From Adineta steineri (lineage: Eukaryota; Rotifera; Eurotatoria; Adinetida; Adinetidae): 64,000 nt of DNA. Below, one piece after another: positions 1-9,873 of the stretch. The notes under the pieces are model-generated. The model made no database searches, was not told where the DNA came from, and saw only the letters and a program-made list of their open reading frames with translations. The stretch's first letter is position 1. Every line of letters starts with the position of its first letter. Made by a program: the position numbers and the translations under genes. The stretch is from NCBI GenBank assembly GCA_905250115.1, contig CAJNOI010000079.1:331019-395018 (forward strand). The letters run 5' to 3'.

Positions 1-20
1 GTATCAATTTTGAATTTTAG

Positions 21-997
21 TTCTTCGAAATCTTTTTCAAGAATATTCAACAGCTGATTGTACGAAATATGCAAATGACGATGAAGTTTATAAATCATTT
101 CCATTTGAACTTGATTTTAATTCATCAAAAAGAAAGTCTTCAAAAACTTATGCAGAGAAAAATGCAAATGGGAATATTATTGTGTTAAATATTAACAAAC
201 AAGAATATGTTCCACCATCGGTTTTTTGTTTAACAGAATTACAAGAATTACATATACAAAGAACAAAATTTCGTACGTTTGATCTTGGATTACCAATTGC
301 AATCGAACGTTTAGCATCAACACTCATTAATCTAACTATTTCTGATACACCTATTAGTTATCTTCCTGAGCAAATTGGTAGATTGAAACGTTTACAAGAG
401 CTCAAATTATTGAATACTAGCCTTAGAAATCTTCCCAACTCGATTGGTAAATTATCATCATTAGTTCATTTAAATTTACGTGGTAATAAGTTAATATCAT
501 TACCATCAACTATTATAAATACTCATTCATTGCAAACATTGATATTAAATAATAATGCAGATCTTCGATCTATAGAAGCTCTTAATGGACATTCCACGCT
601 AAAAGTCTTGCAAACAGATAATTGTCAAATTGAACGTATTCCTCTTAATTTATCAAAATTAACAGATTTAAAGATGTCCAACAATAGTCTTACAGATCTT
701 TCAAATATTCATACATCAGGTGAGAAAACAAATAGTAAAAAATTGTTTTTCTTTGACAATAATTCTATTCGTTATTTATCACCCCATATTCGTCATGTGA
801 ATAATCTTCATATTCTCAACCTTAATTGCAATAAATTATATATTTTACCATTGGATATTTACGAAATTACAACACTACGATATTTATATATACAAAACAA
901 TAATTTTAGTGAGAAAGATCTACAAGAAACGATTTCCAGATTCCATCGTACACATCCAAAATTAAAACTTTATTCTTCACCCAGAAAATCTTGTTAA
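21..997 (+). CDS. LRR protein, 3' exon (partial gene)
   Basis: Terminal exon of a leucine-rich-repeat protein; the 5' part lies left of the window. An acceptor (ttttag) ends at 20. From 21 the frame stays open for about 324 residues to a TAA, so the apparent start at 182 (a GTG) is only an internal codon. About ten LRRs of 21-25 residues can be read, with LxxLxL cores and LPxxI endings typical of SDS22/Shoc2-type repeats (LPEQIGRL, LPNSIGKL, LPLDIYEI). No TM segment or signal is seen in this part. LRR arrays of this type are protein-binding scaffolds; the partner is unknown. An AATAAA-type polyadenylation signal follows at about 1030. The LRR assignment is firm; orthology is not claimed. Confidence 0.85.
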
Positions 998-2243
998 TTC
1001 AAGACATCGACATTTTTTTTGCATATATAGAATAAATTAAATTGACAATATTATATTGATAATTATGAAAGTCTATTGTCTTTATATCACTGTTTTGACA
1101 TATAGGAATTAAAAACAATTGTATGTTATATGTTAAATTGATTTCAAAATACTAAGGAAGTGAAATATATGAGTAAGTAGAATGTAGATAGAACCTTTGC
1201 GTTATGTGCTCTTTCATTTTTGGGGAAGAAAAATAAATTTTTTATTGAGTAATAATAAACAATTTCTAAATGGTGCAGCCGTATTAGGTTCTTTTTCGAT
1301 TGATTATTTTATATCGAAAGAAAGCACTTTTTGTATACCTTATGGCATATACTCTTAGTTTTCACGCATTTAATATATGGCAGTACGTGCTGATTTTTCC
1401 TTCTTCGTGATATTAACAAAACGAGTTTTTACTAAATAAAATTTAATCGAAATAAGCATTCATATATTGGTTCAGATGTAGGTGAATGTCGGTTGATTCA
1501 AAAAATCACACCTACGCCCGCATCTGAAATTTATTTGCTGATATTGTAGATGTTCGAACAATTCGGACAAAATAAAGTAGCGCTATTAGTTCAATTCAGT
1601 TAAATTTAATATAAACTCTTCTGTTCAGCTGCGATATTGTCATTTACATTGAAAAAATTTTCATTTTGCATTGTAAGTGAATACTTTAGTAATTACAATT
1701 GTCATAAATTTAGTCCAAATCATGACTACTGATCTATTAATTTGGACGTTCTATATTTTATTGAAGGACTTGAATTACACAATCATCATCGATAACAATT
1801 TGATCACTTACAATTGTAATCGTAATACATATTAGATCTAATTATATTCTTCCTTCTTTCTATAAATATGATTTTCTTGAAGTATGAATGTTACTCAATA
1901 TATCTCTATCGATAATAATTATACCGACAGGTGCTATACAGATATATACTAATTTTATTTCATGGTAATTAAGAGTAAAAGAGAACATGAATCCATATAG
2001 TAAATTGATATGAATTGCACAATGTGCACAAAACTACGAAAAAAAACAATTTTCGTCTTCATCTAAAAATAAATTACTCAAATTGATCGAGAATAGAAAA
2101 TAAAGAACAACATATTAATTATATATAAAACATTTGTATTGTATACAAGTGAAGAAGATACGAACAAAAAAGTAGTCGAACCAAATATTTATCATAAAAC
2201 TCAAAAAAAATACGTACATTAATCATATATGAAGTTACAAAGG
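998..2243. other. Intergenic AT-rich stretch
   Basis: No convincing exon on either strand. It holds one short inverted repeat (listed separately) and low-complexity AT sequence. Confidence 0.6.
1473..1526. repeat. Short hairpin, GGTG/CACC arms
   Basis: CAGATGTAGGTG faces CACCTACGCCCGCATCTG across a loop of about 25 bp. It resembles the GT-rich hairpins in the right half of the window but is less G-rich and more diverged. Confidence 0.5.
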
Positions 2244-2968
2244 ATGTCTTTAATTAAAATATTTCTATTTCTATTCATCTTATCAATTTCAAGTAATTTT
2301 TTTATCTTTACATTATACTCTTTATTGATATGATCAAATTTAGGTGTCGATAGTCGCACTCTTCGTCAACGACGACACATGCCGAGAAATCAAGTGGGTC
2401 AAGATGTCAATAATTATATGACAAATGGTTTTAATACAATTCGTGACACTGTAGTTCCAGTAATTAGTTCTACTGCTGATCGTCTTTCTCAATATTGGGA
2501 TCGATACAAACAGAATGTTAATCAAGGTATCAATCAAATTGGTCAAGGCTGGGATCAATACAAGCAAAATGTTAATCAAGGTTGGAATCAATTTACACAA
2601 AATTTCAATCCACAATATCCACTTTATGATCAGAGAAACTATGCATATAATCGTAAATGATCAATTTATAGCGTTTCTTACTTTTCTTTCTTTTTTTCTA
2701 TCTAGAGTATGGATATAATCCTCAACAGTATCCAGTAAACAATAATTATAATATTCCATCAAATATGTATCAAAATTACAATGGTGGACGACAAGGAAAT
2801 CCATATGTAGCAAATAATAATTATAACTCGTATGGAAATGTTCCATATAATACAGGCAACACAGGAGGACAATGGTATCGAAGTTTTGGTAGGCAACAAC
2901 AGGTTAATGGTCCTATTGTACCTTATCCACCTATGTATAATAATCAAAGACAAGGATTACGACGTTAA
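2244..2968 (+). CDS. Secreted Q/N/Y-rich low-complexity protein
   Basis: Three exons: 2244-2292, 2344-2652 and 2706-2968. Both introns (51 and 53 bp) have GT...AG ends, and joining them keeps one frame of about 206 residues. The N-terminus (MSLIKIFLFLFILSISS) is a clear signal peptide, followed by a basic RTLRQRRH stretch that could be a processing site. The middle has a duplicated module, YKQNVNQG[IW]NQ, at about residues 80-115. The tail is rich in Asn, Tyr, Gly and Gln (NNNYN, YGN, PYNTGN) with almost no Cys. No family recognised. The composition fits an extracellular matrix, mucus or adhesive protein, but that is only inference. The exon structure is well supported because two independent junctions restore the frame. 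Confidence 0.75.
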
Positions 2969-5030
2969 TCAATATTTAACTGACAATAAATATTATATTA
3001 TACAATATGAATTATTTTTCTCATTTGAAAACAATCATCTATACTTACTATTTTTTTTTAAATATTTAATCTCAATTAAATACTCTATTATAGATATATA
3101 CTCAAATTCTATAGAATTATCAAACTAGAATTCTAAATTCATTTGATATTTCTATATCCAAGAGATATATCAAATACTATCTTAAGTCTAACTTTTCATA
3201 ATCTGTTTATTTTGCATGTTAGTTAAAATCTTTCCAATAAAATATTCCAGAAATAATCTTTTATGACTTTTCTGAAATCTCTCAGCCATTATAGGTGTTA
3301 GAAACTTGCAAATTTGTATATATATTATCCCTCTAGAATATACATCAAAAGCAAAATTTGATTGCTTAAATACAAAGAGAATCATGAAAGATGTCACTCA
3401 TCATATTGGGTAAAAAGCAATATAAATTGAGTACACTCTATTTCATTTATTTTCTAAACAAAACGTCATAAAATCCGATTATAATTTGGATTTTGTTGCC
3501 CAATGGTTCTGTTATAATTCAAAAACTTTTATTGAAAAAAAGAAACACAATGCAAAACAAGTGCCGTCTACTATAATTCTGTTGATACTTAAGTAATCAA
3601 GATAGAATTACATCTTTAATATACAATCAAGGCGAGCTATGTCTACACAAACTTTCAATCATCTAGGGTCGGGACTTTGGTCCACAACTGTATAATTGAA
3701 TTAAACTTGTATTTTCAATAGACAGACAAAAAAAACAATTTAATATTAACATTACCAACTAAATAAAGACAGTTATAATGTTATTGTATTATTAAATATA
3801 TGTGAAAAATACAATTAAAAATGCATAGTTTTCATTTAAATAATCAAAACTTGTGTCGTATAAGAAATAAATTAACCCTTTCAGGACCGTGGTACAACAT
3901 ATGTACCACCTACCCTCGAGGGGGGTCCAGGCTTTTTAAAAAAACAAATTTGTTTTAGTCGCGGTTAAAAAGATAGTTTAAGAATAATACACTGATCGCG
4001 AAAGCAATCTCGTTTGAAAATATAATCACAATCAATAATATTTTCAAATAAATTGTGCATATCGTGAATATTATCTTTATCCTTGAGCGTCGTCGATAGG
4101 TAATATTATATTCAGTGTAGATAAAAATCTTTATCAAATATATTTTTTTATAAGCTATTCATATTTGTGTGATTATTAAAAAAGATCTGATGTTATTGCA
4201 CTATATTGAATACTAAATAAAATATCTATTTATAATCATAAAAGTACAGTGTACTCTTATGTACTTACTCATTAAACGGAAGAAAAGAATCGATAGGACT
4301 AAAATACATTTTAATATACGTAATAATGACAAAAAAAGATAAGCACATGCAAATATATTATTTAACACGTTGTCTCAAAAAAAAGAAGAATATATTTCTG
4401 TATAAAGAAAAATATTTTTTTATACGTTAGTTTTCGATTATTCTTTCTAATCCAGTTTCGTATCGATTAACAAGGACGTTGTAAAAAAAAGTTTTTTTTT
4501 TCATTCATTTATATCAATCCGGCTTTTAATCGATTCATTCGTATGAAATCACTTCTACAAAATCTATTACTTTCTTTTTTTTTCATATTCAATTTCATTA
4601 GAATAAAATAACTTTATTTCTTGTATATAAAACCTGACGAAAAACCATATGTAATTGATACCAATGGGACTGTTGTTTTGTTTTTCGCTTGAAGCATGCG
4701 TCAACATGTAATGAGTAAGCAATAACAAAAAAGCATATTATGAAATAAAAAGAAAAGAAAAAAAAGAAGAGAAAAAAAAGGTACTATTTCTCTCATGCTT
4801 ATTCTCCTTACGCATAATGCGAACGTTCTGTACATCGTAAAAATGTGTTTCGTATCGGAAAAAGAAAACGTTTATTTATTTTTAAAGGTATATAGGTGAG
4901 ACGCATGCATGCTGACAAAATAATAATAAAGTAAACTGTCGATACTGACTTCAAATTCCCCCTACTGTACATAAATTATTCTTATTTTTAATTACACAAA
5001 AAACGAAAAATTACTCGTCAACACGTCTAC
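2969..5030. other. Intergenic, no gene seen
   Basis: Only short AT-driven open frames. A small GTGGTAC/GTACCAC inverted repeat lies near 3889-3909 and purine tracts lie at 4735-4785. A TATATAAAA at about 4625 could be an upstream promoter element of the TPR gene. Confidence 0.55.
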
Positions 5031-8000
5031 ATGGTAATGGATATATCGTCATCGAATGAAATACTCACTATTAACAATAAACAAAATAAAGAAGATATAA
5101 CTCTTATTTGCTTTGATCCAAATAATGAATTAAATTCGAGCATAGAAAATTTTGAAATATTATTACATGAAATAAATAATTATGTTATTTTTCATACTGA
5201 ACTTCAATCATGTATTACTTATATACAATCAATAGAAAATGAATATATATTTTTAATTGTATCTGGTTTATATGCTTCACAAATCTTACCTGAAATTATT
5301 AATCTTAAACAAGTAAATCGAATATTTATATTTAATCCAAACGAAGATTCATATGAAAATTCAAAAATAATTCGTATTTATGATCAATTTCATTTATCAA
5401 TTGAAAAAGAAATTGAATTTATTAATCAATATTTCTCTACATGGTGTTATTATGATCATGATGATTATAAAACAATAGACTTAACAAAACAATCAAGTAG
5501 TTTTCTTTGGCTTCAAATTTTACATGATCTTATGTTATGCTTACCACATGATCAATATGCTAAAAAACAAATGATTAAGACATGTCGTGATTATTATCAA
5601 GATAATAGAAAGGAACTTGAATTAATAGATACATTTGAATATAAATATCAATCAAAAGATGCGATTGATTGGTATTTCAAAAACTCATTTCTTCGAAAAA
5701 TGATTACGAAAGCATTAAGAATTGAAGATAGTAATCAACTTTATTTATTACGATATTTTTTACATGATCTTATTAAATGTCTTATCAATAAAAATAAACA
5801 AATTGAAGAAAAATTATTTGTTTATCAATATGTACAATTAACAAATAATGAATTTGATAGATTAAAAGAAAATATAGGTAAATTTATTTCAATGAAAACA
5901 TTTTTTATAGCCAATCGAGATCGTCAATCAGTATTAACATTTGCAAAGAAATCTCTACAACATTCATCGGATCGTATTTATATATTTTTTGAAATCGAAT
6001 GTAATATAGAAAATTTTGTTAATATTGAATCTTCATCTCAAGAAACAATTTTATTTGATTTAAATACAACATTTCAATTACAATCTATTGAACAAAATGA
6101 ACAATTATGGTTTATTAAAATGATTACAGTTAATGATGGAAATCTTATTAAAGAAAAATATATTGATGATATACATAATCAAATAGAAGATTTAAGTATT
6201 TCAATTATTTTTGGTCGATTATTATCTGATATGAGTCATTGGGAACAATCACAAAAATATTTTGAATATTTATTAAATAATCCATATAATGAAGATATAG
6301 CATGGATAGAACATAGTCTTGGTCAAGCCCATCATTGGAAAGGAGAATGGAATAAAGCAAGAATATTTTATGATCGTGCTTATGATCATATGATGAAATC
6401 AGAAGTAATTCGTATTAAAGATTCAGCTGATATTTTATCTAATATTGGAGAAATATTACATATGGAAGGTAAATATGAAGAAGCACAAGATACTCATCAA
6501 CAAGCATTCACAATTCGAAAAAAATATTATCCATCGAATCATGCACATATTGCTACAAGTTTAGAAAATATTGGATTAATCTGTCATCAACGATTAAAAT
6601 ATGATGAAGCCCTTGATTATCTTACTCAAGCATTAATTATTCGAGAGAAATATTATAATTCATATCATATTGATATTGCTATCAGTTTAACTAATATTGG
6701 TTGTATATTTACTGATCAAGGAAAGTATAGTGAAGCTTTTGATTATCATCGACGAGCAATGGTAATTTATAAAAAATATTATTCATCAGGTCATGTATTT
6801 ATTGCTTCCACTCTTAATAATCTTGTTGATGTTCTTTATCGACAAGAAAAATATGATGAAGCATATCATACAGTTCAACAATCATTAGCAATGCAAAAGA
6901 AATTTTATCCATTGGGTCATATTGAAATAGCAACGAGTTTAAGTAATATAGGAAATATTAAATATGGTCAAGGAAAATATAATGAATCATTAGATTATCA
7001 TAAACAAGTATTAGCTATACAAATGAAATATTATCTATCTGATCATATAAGTATAGCATGTACTTTAAATAATATTGCTTATATACTTCTTAATGGAAAA
7101 GAAAATTATGATCAATCTTTTGATTATAATCAACGAGCACTTACAATCCAACAAACATATTATCCAACATTTATGGGTCATATAGCACAAACACTTATTT
7201 ATATTGGAAGTAATTTAAGTAAACAAGGAAAATTTGATGATGCACTTGATTATTATAAACAAGCATTAAAATTACATGAAAAATATTATCCATGTGATAA
7301 TATTAATATTGCACATAGTCTTGCTAATATTGGAAATATTCTTAGTGATCAAGGTGAATATGATGAAGCACTTACTTATCATCAAAAAGCTATAATAATC
7401 TATAAAAAATCTTATCCATCCGATTATACATATCATGCAAGTAGCTTAAATGATATTGGTAAAATACTTTATCGTCAAGCAAAATATAATGAAGCATTTA
7501 AACATCATGAAAAAGCACTTGATTTACAAAAGAAATTTTATAATTGTGATAATGCACATACTGCAAATAGTTATAATCATATGGGTATTGTTCGATATGG
7601 TGAAGGAAAATATGAAGAAGCTATTGAGTTTTATCAAAGAGCATTAGAAATTTATGAAAAATATTCATCATCACGTCAAACAGATATTGCAACCATACTT
7701 AGTAATATTGGACGTAGTTTTAATCATCAAGACAAATATGAAGAAGCATTTGAATATCAACAACGTGCATTAAATATTCGAGAAGTTCATTCTCCTCTAG
7801 CTTATATAAATATTGCTGATAGTTTTAATCATATGGGAAATATTCGTATTAATCAAGAAAATTATAATGATGCTATTGATTATTATCAACGAGCATTAAT
7901 TATCTATGAAACGCATTATTCAACACGTTATTCAGATATTGCAAGTACACTTAATAATATAAGTAATGCCTTATATAAATGTGGAAAAGATGAACAAGCA

Positions 8001-9260
8001 TTAGATTATCAACAACGAGCATTAATTATTCGTGATAAATATTTTCCTTCGGGATATGCTGATATTGCTGTTGGTCTTAATCATATGGGTAATATTCGAA
8101 TTAATCAAGGTTATTATAAAGAAGCACTTGATTTCTATCATCGAGCATTAGTTATTTATGAAAAAAATTTATCATCTCGTCAAGCTGATATTGCTACGAC
8201 ATTAAGTAATATTGGTAATGCATTACATAAATATGGAAAATATGATGAAGCATTTGAACATCAACAACGTGCATTAAATATACGAGAAAATTCTTGTAAA
8301 TCTGCATATATTGATATTGCTATTAGTTATAATCATATGGGTATTATTCGAATTGCTCAAGAACAATATGAAGAAGCTATTGATTATTATAAACGTGCAT
8401 TAGCTATTTTTGAAAAATATTCTCCGTCACGACAAGCCGATATTGCAACAACAATAAGTAATATTAGTAATGCTTTGTATAAATGTGAAGAATATGATGA
8501 AGCACTTGAATATCAACAACGTGCATTAAATATTCGTGAGACTCATTATCCTACAGGTTATATGAATTTAGCTGATAGTTTTAATCATATGGGAAATATT
8601 CTTCGTGGTGAAGGTAAATATGAAGAAGCTGTTGATTATCATCATCGTGCATTGGATATTTATGAGAAACATCTTACTTCACGTCATGCAGATATTGCTG
8701 TTATATTCAGTTTAATTGGAAGTAGTTTAAGTCGTCAAGGAAAATATGATGAATCATTTGATTATTATAAACGAGCATTAAATATTTATGAAAAATATTA
8801 TCCTAATGATCATTTTGAAATCGCTCGTTATTTACAATGGATTGGTTTAATTTGTCATACAAAGTCAGATTTTGATCATGCAATTGAATATTATGAAAAA
8901 TGTTTACATATTCGAGAAATAAATTTATCTAGTGAACATCTATCGATTATTGAAACACTTTCAACATTAAGTGATTTACAACGAATACGTGGTCAACATG
9001 AATCATCATTAATACATGAATTAAAATGTTTTTTAATACGTGAAAAAATTCTTCCACCAAATCATCAAGATATAGGTAAAAGTTTATCGATTATAGGCGA
9101 TTGTTATGAACGTCTTCATCTTCTTCAAATTTCACTTGATTATTATAAACGAGCTTTAAATATTTATGAACAATGTCTACCTGATTCACATCTAGATCGA
9201 CAACTTCTAGGATTTAAAATTGAACGACTTACCGAAGAAATTGATGAAATTGATATTTAA
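5031..9260 (+). CDS. TPR-repeat protein with degenerate ART-like N-terminal domain
   Basis: Single-exon gene of 1409 residues, starting MVMDISSSNE. Residues 1-400 follow the layout of bdelloid ART-TPR proteins. After an alpha/beta region, about 265-365 reads like an arginine ADP-ribosyltransferase fold: NEFDRLKENIGKFIS, then IYIFFEIE, then QETILFDL where active enzymes carry E-x-E. The catalytic R, S and ExE positions appear replaced (QYVQLT, FFIANR, QET), so enzyme activity is doubtful. Residues about 425-1395 hold 23 TPRs of about 42 residues each (NIGNILxxQGKYDEALDYHQ type, kinesin light chain/TPR_12 class), a protein-binding superhelix. Repeats 11-19 alternate two subtypes (HMG... and NI[GS]...), an 84-residue higher-order unit. 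No signal peptide or TM, so cytoplasmic. The TPR call is certain; the ART-like call is inference from motif order. Confidence 0.9.
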   Translation: MVMDISSSNEILTINNKQNKEDITLICFDPNNELNSSIENFEILLHEINNYVIFHTELQSCITYIQSIENEYIFLIVSGLYASQILPEIINLKQVNRIFIFNPNEDSYENSKIIRIYDQFHLSIEKEIEFINQYFSTWCYYDHDDYKTIDLTKQSSSFLWLQILHDLMLCLPHDQYAKKQMIKTCRDYYQDNRKELELIDTFEYKYQSKDAIDWYFKNSFLRKMITKALRIEDSNQLYLLRYFLHDLIKCLINKNKQIEEKLFVYQYVQLTNNEFDRLKENIGKFISMKTFFIANRDRQSVLTFAKKSLQHSSDRIYIFFEIECNIENFVNIESSSQETILFDLNTTFQLQSIEQNEQLWFIKMITVNDGNLIKEKYIDDIHNQIEDLSISIIFGRLLSDMSHWEQSQKYFEYLLNNPYNEDIAWIEHSLGQAHHWKGEWNKARIFYDRAYDHMMKSEVIRIKDSADILSNIGEILHMEGKYEEAQDTHQQAFTIRKKYYPSNHAHIATSLENIGLICHQRLKYDEALDYLTQALIIREKYYNSYHIDIAISLTNIGCIFTDQGKYSEAFDYHRRAMVIYKKYYSSGHVFIASTLNNLVDVLYRQEKYDEAYHTVQQSLAMQKKFYPLGHIEIATSLSNIGNIKYGQGKYNESLDYHKQVLAIQMKYYLSDHISIACTLNNIAYILLNGKENYDQSFDYNQRALTIQQTYYPTFMGHIAQTLIYIGSNLSKQGKFDDALDYYKQALKLHEKYYPCDNINIAHSLANIGNILSDQGEYDEALTYHQKAIIIYKKSYPSDYTYHASSLNDIGKILYRQAKYNEAFKHHEKALDLQKKFYNCDNAHTANSYNHMGIVRYGEGKYEEAIEFYQRALEIYEKYSSSRQTDIATILSNIGRSFNHQDKYEEAFEYQQRALNIREVHSPLAYINIADSFNHMGNIRINQENYNDAIDYYQRALIIYETHYSTRYSDIASTLNNISNALYKCGKDEQALDYQQRALIIRDKYFPSGYADIAVGLNHMGNIRINQGYYKEALDFYHRALVIYEKNLSSRQADIATTLSNIGNALHKYGKYDEAFEHQQRALNIRENSCKSAYIDIAISYNHMGIIRIAQEQYEEAIDYYKRALAIFEKYSPSRQADIATTISNISNALYKCEEYDEALEYQQRALNIRETHYPTGYMNLADSFNHMGNILRGEGKYEEAVDYHHRALDIYEKHLTSRHADIAVIFSLIGSSLSRQGKYDESFDYYKRALNIYEKYYPNDHFEIARYLQWIGLICHTKSDFDHAIEYYEKCLHIREINLSSEHLSIIETLSTLSDLQRIRGQHESSLIHELKCFLIREKILPPNHQDIGKSLSIIGDCYERLHLLQISLDYYKRALNIYEQCLPDSHLDRQLLGFKIERLTEEIDEIDI

Positions 9261-9873
9261 AAGTAAAAAAAAATATTTCAAGTATATTGTCTTTCATTGT
9301 CATTTTAATCGATGACATACTTTCTTGTAGACTTCGAGCAATTTTGCTTCGTACAAATTTTTATTATTGTTTTATAAAACGAAATAAATATATTTTATCT
9401 TCATCTCAATTTAATCGTTATGCAAATCTATTTTCAGGAAGATCGAGATATTGTTTGATTTATACGAAGCATAAATATATTTAAAAAATTTGACCAGTCT
9501 GGTCTAGTAAACATGTAGCGTAACTTTGCAAATATTATTCAGTCGCTACTATTTTATTGAATACGATATTACTCAACAGTTACAGTTTGTATTCTTTAGT
9601 TGTATAACTTCCAAATAAATAGACAAGTGTGGTTGAATCACGACTTTTTCAACATTAATCTTTCGTTCTTTTCTTCTTATTTGAAAGAAGATAACAAATA
9701 AATATACTATATCTCTTGCTTTCACTTTATCAAAAAGAAATAAAAATAGAATGAGAATATAAAGACTAGACTCTATCTTTATTTCAACTTGTACGACACG
9801 AAAAATTTAACTTATATACAAAGGATTTTTATTGATAGCAAATATATCTTTTTACAGAAACGATTAATAAATA
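9261..9873. other. Intergenic, no gene seen
   Basis: AT-rich spacer with a 6-bp inverted repeat (GACCAG/CTGGTC) near 9491-9503. The open frame from 9287 has no domain or coding bias and looks accidental. Confidence 0.6.

Noticed and set aside
3872-3909. TTAACCCTTTCAGG followed by a GTGGTAC/GTACCAC inverted repeat, like a piggyBac end
   Set aside because: No matching opposite end (AAGGGTTAA) was found within a reasonable distance, so one end only.
3188-4137. Minus-strand open frames of 60-69 residues
   Set aside because: Leu/Ile/Phe-rich products of AT-rich DNA with no signal, splice support or family.
9287-9484. 65-residue plus-strand frame after the TPR gene
   Set aside because: No start context or domain; looks like 3' UTR.
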